Below are positions 7,695 to 16,975 of a stretch of DNA of 64,000 bases, one piece after another. Position 1 is the stretch's first letter, and every line of letters begins with the position of its first letter. Source of the DNA: Edaphobacter sp. (lineage in GTDB: Bacteria > Acidobacteriota > Terriglobia > Terriglobales > Acidobacteriaceae); the NCBI GenBank assembly GCA_025462645.1, contig JAOAPB010000104.1, positions 44,180 through 108,179 on the forward strand, in the 5' to 3' direction. The notes beneath the pieces were generated by a model. That model saw only the letters and a program-made list of their open reading frames with translations, was not told the DNA's origin and ran no database searches. The position numbers and the translations under genes are program-made.

Positions 7695-8125
7695 GATGGA
7701 CGATTTCTAGTCTAAATGTTGAAGTCGGACCATCGGTCCAGCCTCAATGCTGGAATATTCTGTCGAAGCAATGTCCGCTAATTTTTCGCATCGAATATGC
7801 TCGTTTGACGGATCGCTGACTTCGAATTCTGACCGTCCAACTCTGACGCTGAAAAGGACTGGCAAATGCTTCGTATGCGTTGGGGCTCTTTCTCAGGATC
7901 ATCCTCGCCAAAAGCGTTCGGGTGCCCCATCTTCGGCGCAGTTTTATCGCGCGATTGTTGCTTTTTATCTTGCCTCCGGAAGTGACTCAAAACAGGAGAT
8001 CAGGCGGAAACCGATGTCTTATGGAGAACTCGCAGCCAAAGGCGACGGCGATGAATAACAGCTTTCGCCCCATCAAACATAACTATCCGGGCCGATCCGT
8101 GTCTGAAAAGGAGAGGACTCCGCAC
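7695..8125. repeat. gene-free interval with one GGGTGCCCCAT repeat copy
   Basis: 431 nt between the divergently oriented pheT and DUF4252 genes, presumably holding both promoters. The only structure I can name is the repeat GGGTGCCCCATCTTCGGCGC at 7920-7939, followed by a short inverted region (TTATCGCGCGATT). An open frame runs through it on the plus strand but has no plausible composition or ribosome site. Confidence 0.5.
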
Positions 8126-8707
8126 ATGATCCGCCATCTCCCCCTGGCCCGCTCCGTCTTCTCCGTCGCGCTTATCCTCACCGCCTCCTTCGCCTCCGCG
8201 CAACAACCCGCAGGTATCAGCCAGACCCTCAACGATATGGCCGACCAGCCCGCCACCCACCTCTCTGTCACTTTCGACCGCTCCATGCTCCAATCTGCCC
8301 GGAGCTTTATCGACAACGGCAGCGGCGAGGTCAAACGGGCTGCCGCCGCACTCAGCAGCATCACAGTCGATACCTACCACTATGGACGGCCCGCCTTCTA
8401 CACCCCCGAGGCTATGGGCTCCATCATTGCCACCTACCAGGCCGCCGGCTGGAAACACCTCGTCAATGCAAACGCCACACCGGCCATCAGCGCCCAACCT
8501 CGGAGTGCCATGACCGACCTCTGGCTGCACTTCAACGGAGCCGAGATCGACGACGTCACCGTCCTTGTTCGCGCGCCCCGCGACATGAACCTCATCCAGG
8601 TCTCAGGAGCCCTGCGCCCCCTTGACCTCCTCCATCTCAGCGGCCACTTCGGCATCCCAAAAGTCGACCCCAGCGCCGTCATGGTCCCCGCCCCGGACGG
8701 CCGATAG
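8126..8707 (+). CDS. exported DUF4252-family protein
   Basis: 193 aa. The ATG at 8126 follows AAAAGGAGAGG. A signal peptide (SVFSVALILTASFASAQ) precedes a domain with the DUF4252 pattern: SVTFDRSMLQSARSFI, VDTYHYGRPAFYT, a WKHLVNAN segment and a terminal MNLIQVSGALRPLDLLHLSG. Members are small secreted or lipoprotein-like proteins of unknown function in Acidobacteria and Bacteroidetes. No lipobox Cys is seen after the signal, so a periplasmic form is likely. The assignment is by pattern recall. Confidence 0.72.
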   Translation: MIRHLPLARSVFSVALILTASFASAQQPAGISQTLNDMADQPATHLSVTFDRSMLQSARSFIDNGSGEVKRAAAALSSITVDTYHYGRPAFYTPEAMGSIIATYQAAGWKHLVNANATPAISAQPRSAMTDLWLHFNGAEIDDVTVLVRAPRDMNLIQVSGALRPLDLLHLSGHFGIPKVDPSAVMVPAPDGR

Positions 8708-8804
8708 CCCAGGCTCTCCCAGAGATTGGCTCTACTCCAACCATCAGCTCTAACGCCCAGCTCTACCGCCGCTGTCGTAGTTACCTTTGCTTACTAGCCG
8801 AAAG

Positions 8805-9010
8805 TGCTCGGGTGCCCCATCCTTCGCGACTTTCGAAGGGTGGAAATGTACCCTTCCCCAGCCGTTGTCGTTGTAAGTTCCTGCTGTTGTATGTTCTTGC
8901 TGTCATCCTGAGCGCAGCGAAGGATCCCGAAGGTCTCTACCTGCCACAATCGTCCACCCCTCCAAGCCGCCGGAGAGCCTTGTCAAGCCTCTGAGTCATC
9001 TAACACGGCC
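8805..9010 (+). repeat. composite interspersed repeat
   Basis: The 337-nt gap 8708-9044 is largely repeat. It has a GGGTGCCCCATCC start at 8810 with a hairpin (CCATCCTTCG / CGAAGGGTGG, 8816-8842), then GTTGTCGTTGTAAGTTCCTG-type tract, then the dispersed GTCATCCTGAGCGCAGCGAAG motif at 8902, then GAGAGCCTTGTCAAGCCTCTGAG near 8971. The same order of modules, degenerate, recurs around 35390-35700. No gene is visible. Confidence 0.7.
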
Positions 9011-9044
9011 CAAAGTATCCCGGGGGGTACCCTGGAAGGCGCCG

Positions 9045-10082
9045 TTACCATCCATACTGCTCAACCCGCTGTAGCAAGGCGAGCTTCCGATCCGGAGGCA
9101 GGAAGCTAGCCTCCACCGAGTTCGCCGCCAACTCCCGCATCTGCTCCAGCGAGAACTCAAACCGATCGTGCACCATCACATACTCTCCCAAAAGGTCGCT
9201 CCCGAACATCGGCGGGTCGTCCGAGTTGATGGTGACCATCAACCCCGACTCGAAATAGAGCTTCACTGGATGCTGGTCCACACCCGTGCAGCATCCCGTC
9301 TTCACATTGCTCGTTACATTGATCTCCAGGGGAATCTGCTTCTCCGCCAAGACATCCATCAACTCCCTGTCCTGCTGCGCCGACAGGGCATGGCCCACAC
9401 GCTCCGCACCGATATTGATCGCCGACCAGATACTCTCCGGACCCACCGACTCGCCTGCATGAGCCGTCAGCCGCAACCCGGCCGCCCTCGCCTCAGCGTA
9501 GAGCTCGCGAAACAGATTCGCTCCGCCTCTGGCCTCATCTCCACCGATCCCGATCCCCACAATGCTCGGATAGGTGGCACGCAACTCCGCAGCCTTCCGA
9601 AAAACTCTCGCAGCCTCCTCCACTCCGAAGTGCCGCACCGCATCGATGATCCACAGAACGGTTGTTCCGAACTCCTTCTCTCCGCGAATCCTCCCACGCT
9701 CGATCGCCTCGACGTAAGGCTCCACCTCGGTCTTCTTCCAGTAGTAAATAATCCCGAAGGAGATGTAGACCTCAGCGTGCAGCACGCCCTGAGCTGCCAG
9801 CTCCCGCACCATGTTGTAAGTAATCAGCTCATAGTCGTCCGGTCCGCGCAGCCGCTCCGTAACAGCCTTGAACGACATGAGGAAGCCGATGAAGTCCTCG
9901 TACTTGTAGAGCTCCCGCGCCGCATCCATCGTCAGCGGTATGGCATCATGCCGCCGGCTAAGCTCCACCAGAGTCTCGGGAAGAATCGTCCCCTCAAGGT
10001 GCAGGTGCAACTCCGCCTTGGGCAGCCCCCGCAGCCAGTCAACGACATCAACCTCTTCCTGCTTCGCTTGCTTACGAGCCAT
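9045..10082 (-). CDS. add: adenosine deaminase family protein
   Basis: 345 aa, typical length. It hydrolytically deaminates adenosine (or a related nucleoside) in purine salvage. Metal and catalytic motifs in order: KAELHLHLEGT (two His, about residue 21), HAGE (His and the catalytic Glu, about 218), TSNVKTG, and NSDDPPMFG (two Asp, about 295). Adenine or aminofutalosine deaminases share these motifs, so the exact substrate is not certain. It ends an apparent two-gene unit with the permease (9-nt gap), which may import its substrate or be unrelated. Confidence 0.85.
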   Translation of the reverse strand: MARKQAKQEEVDVVDWLRGLPKAELHLHLEGTILPETLVELSRRHDAIPLTMDAARELYKYEDFIGFLMSFKAVTERLRGPDDYELITYNMVRELAAQGVLHAEVYISFGIIYYWKKTEVEPYVEAIERGRIRGEKEFGTTVLWIIDAVRHFGVEEAARVFRKAAELRATYPSIVGIGIGGDEARGGANLFRELYAEARAAGLRLTAHAGESVGPESIWSAINIGAERVGHALSAQQDRELMDVLAEKQIPLEINVTSNVKTGCCTGVDQHPVKLYFESGLMVTINSDDPPMFGSDLLGEYVMVHDRFEFSLEQMRELAANSVEASFLPPDRKLALLQRVEQYGW

Positions 10083-10091
10083 CTCTCTATC

Positions 10092-11660
10092 TTAGGCTTT
10101 TGGAGCGTAGAACTCGCTCCGCTTACGGCTATAGAAGACGTAAACCATCAGTCCAACCACGAGCCAGACGAAGAACCGAACCCACGTCTTGGCAGGCAAT
10201 CCAGCCATCAACAGCAGGCAGAACAGCACCGAAAGCACTGGAATCACCGGTCCAAGCGGCACCCTGAAGCCCCGATGCCGCTCCGGCTCCTTATACCGCA
10301 GCACGATCACGCCAATCGACACCAGCACGAACGCAAACAGCGTCCCGATGTTCGACATCTCCGCGAACGTTCCCACGTCGAACAGACCCGCCGGAATCGC
10401 CACCAGGATTCCCGCAATCCACGTTGCGAACGCCGGTGTCCGAAACCGCGGATGCACCCTGCTGAACACATCCGGCAGCAACCGGTCCCGCGACATGGCG
10501 AACCACACCCGAGCCTGTCCCAGCTGAAACACCAGGATCGACGACACCATGCCCACCAGCGCACCCACCAGCACAGCCAGCCGCACCCAGTGCAGCCTAT
10601 GCCCGCCCGGCAGCAACGCCACCCGCTTCAACGCATTCACGACCGGAGCCCCATCACCCGCCACCGACTGCCACGGCACGATCCCTGTCAGCACCATCGC
10701 GACGCCGATGTACAGGATCGTGCAGACAATCAACGTCGCCAGAATCCCAATCGGCACGTCGCGCCGGGGATTCCTACACTCCTCGCTGGCCGTCGAGACC
10801 GAATCGAACCCGATATACGTGAAGAAGATGATCGACCCGCCCGCCAGCACGCCAGACCACCCGTTAGGCGAGAAAGGCATGTAGTTCGCCGGATGGATAA
10901 AGCTCAGCCCGAAGAAGACGAATAGGAGGATCGCCGCAATCTTCACCAGGACCATGATGTTGTTGGTCCGAGCCGACTCGCGAATTCCTCGCACCAGAAT
11001 CACTGTCAGTAGCAGCACAATTAGAAATGCGGGAATGTTGAATCCTGCATGCCAGCCCGCAGCGTAGATGTCATGGCCCTGCAGATCCTGCAATCCAAGC
11101 GGCAGATACGCAGGCGAAAGCCATTTCGGATCGAGCCGCAGTCCCATCCAGTCCAGCAGTGCCACTACATGTGCTGCAAACCCCACGCTCACGCTCATAT
11201 TGCTGAACGCATATTCCAGAATCAAGTCCCACCCGATGATCCACGCCACCAACTCGCCCAGCGTCGCATAGGTGTACGTGTAAGCCGAGCCCGCAATGGG
11301 GATCATCGAAGCCAGCTCCGCATAGCAGAGCCCTGTCAGCGCGCAGACGATCGCCACTAGTATCAGAGAGATCGCCAGCGCCGGCCCTGCTCCAGGCCGC
11401 CCCCCAACCGCTCCCGCGCTGTGGTGGAAGAAGTCCAGGAGCAAGTCGATCACAGGTGAGTCACCCCATGACGCCAGTGCGGCCGGGTTTCCCCCAATCG
11501 CCACGCCAATCACCGTAAAGATGCCCGACCCAATCACCGCGCCAATGCCAAGCGCTGTCAAAGATACCGGTCCCAGCGTCTTCTTCAACGCGTGCTCCGG
11601 CCGCTCCGATTCAGAGATCAGTTTGTCGATCGACTTCGTTTGAAAGATTTGCCTGGCCAG
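10092..11660 (-). CDS. APC-family amino acid permease with probable CTG start
   Basis: About 522 aa with roughly 12 hydrophobic segments. The N-terminal signature (LTALGIGAVIGSGIFTVIG) and EYAFSNMSVSVG place it with cationic-amino-acid-type APC permeases. The first ATG/GTG/TTG codon in frame is TTG at 11588, but family-typical residues (QIFQTKSIDKL ... EHALKKTLGP) are encoded upstream of it. The only sensible start there is CTG at 11660-11658, eight nt after GAGGAGCG. A TGA lies just above. A gene-size exchange domain (APGGHRLHW) and a short C-terminal tail complete it. Confidence 0.87.
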   Translation of the reverse strand: MARQIFQTKSIDKLISESERPEHALKKTLGPVSLTALGIGAVIGSGIFTVIGVAIGGNPAALASWGDSPVIDLLLDFFHHSAGAVGGRPGAGPALAISLILVAIVCALTGLCYAELASMIPIAGSAYTYTYATLGELVAWIIGWDLILEYAFSNMSVSVGFAAHVVALLDWMGLRLDPKWLSPAYLPLGLQDLQGHDIYAAGWHAGFNIPAFLIVLLLTVILVRGIRESARTNNIMVLVKIAAILLFVFFGLSFIHPANYMPFSPNGWSGVLAGGSIIFFTYIGFDSVSTASEECRNPRRDVPIGILATLIVCTILYIGVAMVLTGIVPWQSVAGDGAPVVNALKRVALLPGGHRLHWVRLAVLVGALVGMVSSILVFQLGQARVWFAMSRDRLLPDVFSRVHPRFRTPAFATWIAGILVAIPAGLFDVGTFAEMSNIGTLFAFVLVSIGVIVLRYKEPERHRGFRVPLGPVIPVLSVLFCLLLMAGLPAKTWVRFFVWLVVGLMVYVFYSRKRSEFYAPKA

Positions 11661-11828
11661 CGCGTTCGCTCCTCAAACAGAATTGGTTCGGGTCATCCCG
11701 GCTTCACAACTTGACTTGAGACTTGGTGTCTTGTTCGGAGGAGCTTACTCCCTGAGCGGAGCCTTTGAATCGTCAACACAACGGGAGTTATGTCGATACT
11801 CTGCTCCGCTCAGGGCTTCTTGCCTTAT

Positions 11829-11984
11829 TTATCGCTTGCTCTGGCCGCGTGAAGCCTTCTTGATCTTTGCCTTGTTCTCGCCACGAGCGCCTGTCCGGGG
11901 AGCCTTTGGAGCTGCCTTCTTGCGTGCCGTGCGCTTTACCTTCTTGCGCTCTTCTTTATCTGTAATGCTCTTCGTATTTGCCAT
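11829..11984 (-). CDS. short Lys/Arg-rich protein
   Basis: 51 aa starting MANTKSITDKEERKKVKRTA and ending ASRGQSKR. About 40 percent of residues are Lys or Arg, giving a very basic, probably disordered, nucleic-acid-binding protein. It lies between the helicase gene and the permease gene on the same strand. The ribosome site is weak (GGCAAGATAC). No family recognised; histone-H1-like or ribosome-associated roles are only possibilities. Confidence 0.55.
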   Translation of the reverse strand: MANTKSITDKEERKKVKRTARKKAAPKAPRTGARGENKAKIKKASRGQSKR

Positions 11985-12022
11985 GTATCTTGCCAATCTT
12001 TCTTGTAGTCACGATTCAGAAC

Positions 12023-14845
12023 CTAGAGACGCTCCAACTGGGCAAACTTCTCCACCAGCTTCTTCACGCCATGCTGTTGAAATTGTACTGTAATCTTCGC
12101 ATCATCCCCATCGCCTTCGCGACGAAACACGATTCCCTCGCCATACTTCGGGTGCCGTACCCGCGATCCCTGCTTCAGGCCCGTCTTCCCCGTCTGTTCT
12201 GGGACCTCCAGCCTGGGCCGCGCAATCTTCTGTCCTCTCGCCGCGAAGAAGTTCGCAACATTGTCGATTGAGCCGCTACCTGACCCGCTCTTGCTTGGAA
12301 ACCCGCGTTTTGCCGCGCCTCCGGCGGGTGAGCCTCTCTCTGCACCCCCCGTCTGGTCTTCGTCCTCGTAGCTGTAGTGCCGCTCGCCCGCCTCTGCGTT
12401 GGCGCCGCCATATCGGTTCGCTCGCGGATAGGGCGTCGAATACGCCCCCCGTCCGCTAAAGCCTGACCCATACTCCGAACCCGAAAACTGTGGCCGCGCT
12501 GGCGGACTCCCCAGATCCTCCACCAGTCGGCTCGGTACCTCCTCCAGAAAACGTGAGGCGATACTCGACTCCGGCATATCGCTTCCATACCGCCGCCGAT
12601 ATCGCGCACGCGTCATCACGAGCGTATCCATCGCGCGCGTCATCCCCACATAGCAGAGTCGTCGCTCCTCTTCCATTCCGGACGGGTCCACAAGCGTCCG
12701 CGAATGCGGAAACAGCCCCTCTTCCATTCCTGTCAGAAACACCAGCGGAAACTCCAGCCCCTTCGCCGCATGCAGCGTCATCAGCGTCACCCGGGCCTCT
12801 TCGCTGTAGCTGTCTGCATCGCTCACTAACGCTGCGTGATCTAGAAACTCAGCCAGCGTCTCCCCGCGCTCCTGCGCGTCCTGAGCCGCATTCGCCAGTT
12901 CTTTCAAATTCTCGATCCGAGAGAAGCTCTCCGGTGTAGCCTCCTCCTCCAGCGCTCGGATATACCCACTACGATCGTTCAAAAACTTGATTAACTCTGG
13001 CAAAGTAGCGGCGTCTCCCGGCTTCCGAAACGCCGGCGCTTCCTCCGCCATCTTTATCCCCGCAGCCCGTTCCATCGTCATTCCAGCAGATTTCTTCAGC
13101 ACAACCGGAGCAAACGGATTGAAGCTCACTGCATCGATCCGATGCGAGTTATCTGAGTCGCCGGCATTCTCTGGGGCAATCGTAGAGATCTCCTCGCTTG
13201 GCCCAAAATCAAATCCAAAATTAAAGCTCGTATCGAACGAAGTGTCCGCTGCACCATCTACAACCGCGTCGACGGGAGCGACTTCGTCTTCACTCCCGTC
13301 CGTGCCAAATTCGAACGAAACATCATCAACGTCGCCTTCAGCCGCCACGTCTGCCGTCAGCTTCTCTGCAAACCCCGGTCCCAGCATCGCCCTTGCATCT
13401 TCAATCAACCGCCTGAATCCGTCCAGCGCGCTCAACGCACGCTGCGGCAGCAGCTTATCTTCAATGGCTCTGCCGATCGCATCCCAGGTGCTCATGCCGG
13501 AGCTCAGAGCCATCCGCTCGAGCGTCTCCATCGTCGTCTTTCCGATGCCCCTCGCCGGCGAGTTCACCACCCGCGACAGAGCAATCGAATCGTGGACATT
13601 CTGCACCAGCTTCAGATAGCTGAGAATGTCCTTGACCTCTGCGCGGTCGTAGAAGCTGAACCCTCCCACCATGTGGTACTGAATCCCATACCGCCGCAGC
13701 GCCTCTTCCACCAGTCGCGACTGCGAGTTCGTTCTGTACAGAACCGCACACCGTGGGAGATCGCTCTGCGCACCAGCCTCCCGCAGATACTTCTGCACCC
13801 GGTCCGCGATAAATAGCGCTTCATTCTCTCCATCGGGAGCCTCATAGTATCCAATCAGGCTCCCACCCTCTCGCGCTGTCCACAGGTTCTTCCCTTTGCG
13901 CTGCGTGTTCTGCGCCACGACTGCGCCCGCACCCTCCAGAATCACCTGTGTCGACCGATAGTTTTGTTCCAGCCGGATCGTCTTCGTCTTAGGAAAATCC
14001 TTCTCGAACTCCAGGATGTTCTTGATGTCCGCACCCCGCCAGCTATAGATCGATTGATCCTCATCGCCGACAACGCAGACATTTCCTGCCGGACCCGCCA
14101 GTAGCTTCATCAACTCATACTGCGGCCGGTTCGTATCCTGGTACTCATCGATCAAAAGATATTTGTAACGTCGGTTGTATCTTTCTCTCGTCTCTGCCGA
14201 GGACTTCAGCAGCCGTACCGTCTCCAATAGCAGATCGTCGAAGTCCAGCGCATTCGCCTTGAACAGCTCCTTCTTGTAGATCTCGAAGATGTGCGCAATC
14301 TTCTCCTCCATAGGATTAGAACTCGCTAGAAAGTACTCCCGTGGATCGATCATGTGATTCTTCGCCCATGAGATCCTTCCCAGTGCCACCCTTGGCTTCA
14401 GGCTCTTGTCATCGATCCCCAACCGCTTCAGCGCAGTCTTCACCACCGCCTGCTGATCGGTCTCGTCATAGATGGCAAATGTTCGTGTAAGCCCTACGCC
14501 ATTCACGCGCAGAGCCTCGATATCCCGGCGCAGCACTCGCACGCAGAAGCTGTGGAACGTAGCCAGCATAGGCTTGGCTAACGAAGTGTGCCCCAGAATC
14601 TTATCGACGCGTTCGGCCATCTCCTTCGCGGCCTTGTTTGTAAACGTCACCGCCAGAATCGAGTCCGCCGGCACCCCTCGCTCTTGAATCAAATAAGCGA
14701 TCCGATGCGTAATAACCCGTGTCTTGCCACTACCCGCACCCGCCAGCAAAAGCACCGGCCCATCAACCGACCGAATTCCCTCCTGCTGCTGAGGATTCAT
14801 ATTTTCTAAAAGATGACTCAACTCGATACACACTCCATTAACCAT
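12023..14845 (-). CDS. PcrA/UvrD-type ATP-dependent DNA helicase
   Basis: 940 aa superfamily 1A 3'-5' helicase for repair and replication. Motifs: Q motif (NPQQQEGI), Walker A (AGAGSGKTR, about residue 36), TFHSFC, DEYQDTN (Walker B), GDEDQSIYSWRGA, EQNYRST, TLHAAKGLEFPLVF and YVGMTRA. The C-terminus carries the PcrA/UvrD Tudor-like domain (GSRVRHPKYGEGIVF). Two oddities: an acidic, Phe/Asp/Ser-rich insertion of roughly 110 residues in domain 2B (about 500-615), and a Gly/Ser-rich linker (GSGSGSIDNVANFF) before the Tudor domain. Confidence 0.93.
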   Translation of the reverse strand: MVNGVCIELSHLLENMNPQQQEGIRSVDGPVLLLAGAGSGKTRVITHRIAYLIQERGVPADSILAVTFTNKAAKEMAERVDKILGHTSLAKPMLATFHSFCVRVLRRDIEALRVNGVGLTRTFAIYDETDQQAVVKTALKRLGIDDKSLKPRVALGRISWAKNHMIDPREYFLASSNPMEEKIAHIFEIYKKELFKANALDFDDLLLETVRLLKSSAETRERYNRRYKYLLIDEYQDTNRPQYELMKLLAGPAGNVCVVGDEDQSIYSWRGADIKNILEFEKDFPKTKTIRLEQNYRSTQVILEGAGAVVAQNTQRKGKNLWTAREGGSLIGYYEAPDGENEALFIADRVQKYLREAGAQSDLPRCAVLYRTNSQSRLVEEALRRYGIQYHMVGGFSFYDRAEVKDILSYLKLVQNVHDSIALSRVVNSPARGIGKTTMETLERMALSSGMSTWDAIGRAIEDKLLPQRALSALDGFRRLIEDARAMLGPGFAEKLTADVAAEGDVDDVSFEFGTDGSEDEVAPVDAVVDGAADTSFDTSFNFGFDFGPSEEISTIAPENAGDSDNSHRIDAVSFNPFAPVVLKKSAGMTMERAAGIKMAEEAPAFRKPGDAATLPELIKFLNDRSGYIRALEEEATPESFSRIENLKELANAAQDAQERGETLAEFLDHAALVSDADSYSEEARVTLMTLHAAKGLEFPLVFLTGMEEGLFPHSRTLVDPSGMEEERRLCYVGMTRAMDTLVMTRARYRRRYGSDMPESSIASRFLEEVPSRLVEDLGSPPARPQFSGSEYGSGFSGRGAYSTPYPRANRYGGANAEAGERHYSYEDEDQTGGAERGSPAGGAAKRGFPSKSGSGSGSIDNVANFFAARGQKIARPRLEVPEQTGKTGLKQGSRVRHPKYGEGIVFRREGDGDDAKITVQFQQHGVKKLVEKFAQLERL

Positions 14846-15112
14846 TTTAAGCGCCCACCCTGTTGAGTTCCTAATAACAGCTCATTGCTCGCTGCGGAGC
14901 GATGGCGTCCTTGCTTTATCTTTCTGCTGATCTTCATCCCTGATCTCTGATCCTTCGTCACAGCTTTGTTCCTCTAGTCACAATGATCCATTTCGTTTGG
15001 TTCGACACGGAACCTTTCTCGTCTAATCCCCGTACTGCCTATCAACGATGAGCTCTCTGAACCATGGCAGAGAGTTCCCCGTCGAAATCTCGTAACACTC
15101 GGAGCGATATCC

Positions 15113-15448
15113 ATGAAGCGCCATAGTTCTCTTGCCATCGCAGTCATCGCTACCACTCTCCTCGCGCCTTCGGCTATCTTCGCCGCACCCGCAATCCATT
15201 CACCGGTGAACGCGATGTTCAACAAGACCAAGACAATCAAGTTCACTCTCACCAACGACTCCACCTCTACGATGGATCTGAAGGTAGGTGACGATCTCGT
15301 CAAACTGGAGCCGGGCAAGTCCCTTAGTGTCAGTCTGCCTCTCGGCGCGCGTGTCCTCGCCAATAGCGAAACACCGTTCCATCAGGTAGGCTCCGTTATC
15401 GCGGAGGTCTCAACCTCACTGAGTGGCGCTATCGTTCATATCAAATAG
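15113..15448 (+). CDS. small secreted protein of unknown function
   Basis: 111 aa. A clear signal peptide (MKRHSSLAIAVIATTLLAPS ... FAAP) is followed by about 85 residues predicted as beta-rich (IKFTLTNDSTSTMDLKVGDD, VKLEPGKSLSVSLPLG). The shape suggests an Ig-like or small adaptor domain, but no family is recognised. It is a lone plus-strand gene between the helicase and LOG genes. Confidence 0.65.
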   Translation: MKRHSSLAIAVIATTLLAPSAIFAAPAIHSPVNAMFNKTKTIKFTLTNDSTSTMDLKVGDDLVKLEPGKSLSVSLPLGARVLANSETPFHQVGSVIAEVSTSLSGAIVHIK

Positions 15449-15608
15449 ACTCATCATCGCAGAGGGTATCTAGCACTCTGGGCCGACCCGTCCGAATCCT
15501 GATTAGAAGGCGCTGGGGTTGGCCCTCTGCAAGCCGTCACCGTAAGAATCCTGCAATTCATAAGGCTGTTTTACTTCCATGTGATGCAGCCTTGATATCC
15601 TTTCCCTG

Positions 15609-16166
15609 ATGATTCAGAACATAGCCGTCTTCTGCGCCTCCGCTAATGGAACCAACCCCATCTACCGCGAAGCCGCCGAACTCCTCGGTCGCACCCTCGC
15701 CCAGCGGAACATCGGCCTCATCTACGGCGGGGCCACTGTCGGTCTCATGTGCGCCGTGGCCGAATCTTCTCTCGCTGCCGGAGGCCGTGTCGTCGGCGTT
15801 ATCCCTGAGGTCCTCGTCGATCTCGAAGTAGCTCACCACGGCATCACCGAGCTTCACATCACCGACACCATGCACACTCGTAAGGCTCTCATGGGCGAAA
15901 AGTCAGACGCCTTCATTATTCTTCCTGGCGGCTTTGGCACCTTCGAGGAGATGTTCGAGGTTCTCGCCTGGCAGACCCTCAAGCTCCACCAGAAGCCTAT
16001 CCTCCTGCTTAACCTCAACGGCTTCTATGACAAGCTTCTCGCCTTTCTCGATCACTGCGTCACCGAAGGCATGCTCAAGCCGAAGAGCCGCGAGATACTC
16101 CTCGTCGCCAATACCGTTGAGCAAGCATTGAATCTCCTCGGCATCGCTCCGACGACCAGCGCCTAG
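15609..16166 (+). CDS. LOG family protein (TIGR00730)
   Basis: 185 aa Rossmann-like enzyme of the LOG (cytokinin riboside 5'-monophosphate phosphoribohydrolase) family, which releases a base from a nucleotide. The nucleotide site GGATVGLM and the signature PGGFGTFEEMFE are intact, as is the FCAS start. In bacteria outside plant associates the physiological substrate is uncertain. Its TAG stop shares a CTAG palindrome with the TAG of the convergent DUF3050 gene. Confidence 0.92.
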   Translation: MIQNIAVFCASANGTNPIYREAAELLGRTLAQRNIGLIYGGATVGLMCAVAESSLAAGGRVVGVIPEVLVDLEVAHHGITELHITDTMHTRKALMGEKSDAFIILPGGFGTFEEMFEVLAWQTLKLHQKPILLLNLNGFYDKLLAFLDHCVTEGMLKPKSREILLVANTVEQALNLLGIAPTTSA

Positions 16167-16975
16167 CTGAGCAGCATGGCTCCGGCACTTCGCCTCTCCA
16201 TCAACGCATCCGCAATCCCATCCCACAGTTCCAGCCGCGCAAGCAGCGCCAGTTCTGCCGCTTCACCAGCCTCTTGCCACTTCACCGCATCCGTGCCGCA
16301 CAGCTCGGCGATCATCCGCAGAGCCATCGGCCCATGCTCTTCGCCGTCGACCTCGATGTGCCGATCCAGATACCAGCGAAAGATCGACAGCCGTCCCGAC
16401 AGCCTCTCATCCTGGTCACGGATAAACCCACGAAACATATCGGGAATCAGGTCCTCCCGCCCGAACGTGAAGGCCGCTGCGGTGGCATGCAGCTTGCCCT
16501 CTTCGATGCAAGCAAACGTAGTCCGTACAAAGTTCTGCGCCGCCCGGCTTGCTCCACTCCGTGCCAGCGCTCTCGACCACTCTGCCCCACCCTCCAACTC
16601 TCGCAGCAGGTTGTCGATAGCGGATAGGTCTGCCCCACACTCCTGCATCGCCCCCCGGTACAACTCGAAATGGCTCATCGGCGAGCCCTGGTACACATCG
16701 CTCTCCTCACCCGCCACAATCTCGTTCACCAGCCGCCTGCTCTCCGGAAACCTGCTCGGCACCCACGGCACCTCCACGCAGGTCAGACTGCGCTGCAGCA
16801 TCTTCAGGAGCGACATGAAATCCCACACCGCAAACACATGCGATTCCATAAAGAGTCGCAGATCGTCAATCGTCTCAAGCGTCCGGTAAAGACGATGCTC
16901 TGCCAGTCTCGTATACAGCGGTCGCAGCCGCTCCGAAAGCTCGACCAACTCCTCTGACAAGTTTGCTCCGTTCAA
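16163..16975 (-). CDS. DUF3050 (heme-oxygenase-like fold) protein
   Basis: 270 aa from the TTG at 16975. This TTG overlaps the upstream TGA as TTGA and has GGGGAAGG before it; the open frame itself extends further upstream into the DUF971 gene. The motifs LYTRLAEHRLYRTLETIDDL, MESHVFAVWDFMSLLK and FRWYLDRHIEVDGEEHGPMA fit DUF3050, an all-helical family related in fold to heme oxygenases and with His/Glu ligands. Its biochemical role is unknown. It is the last gene of the TauE / SemiSWEET-like / DUF971 / DUF3050 run. Confidence 0.82.
   Translation of the reverse strand: MNGANLSEELVELSERLRPLYTRLAEHRLYRTLETIDDLRLFMESHVFAVWDFMSLLKMLQRSLTCVEVPWVPSRFPESRRLVNEIVAGEESDVYQGSPMSHFELYRGAMQECGADLSAIDNLLRELEGGAEWSRALARSGASRAAQNFVRTTFACIEEGKLHATAAAFTFGREDLIPDMFRGFIRDQDERLSGRLSIFRWYLDRHIEVDGEEHGPMALRMIAELCGTDAVKWQEAGEAAELALLARLELWDGIADALMERRSAGAMLLS

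Noticed and set aside
7747..8058. 103-codon plus-strand open frame before the DUF4252 gene
   Set aside because: Runs through a repeat copy, has no ribosome site and no recognisable pattern.
9168..10925. 585-codon plus-strand open frame
   Set aside because: Antisense shadow of the deaminase and permease genes; product His/Arg/Gln-rich without protein-like pattern.
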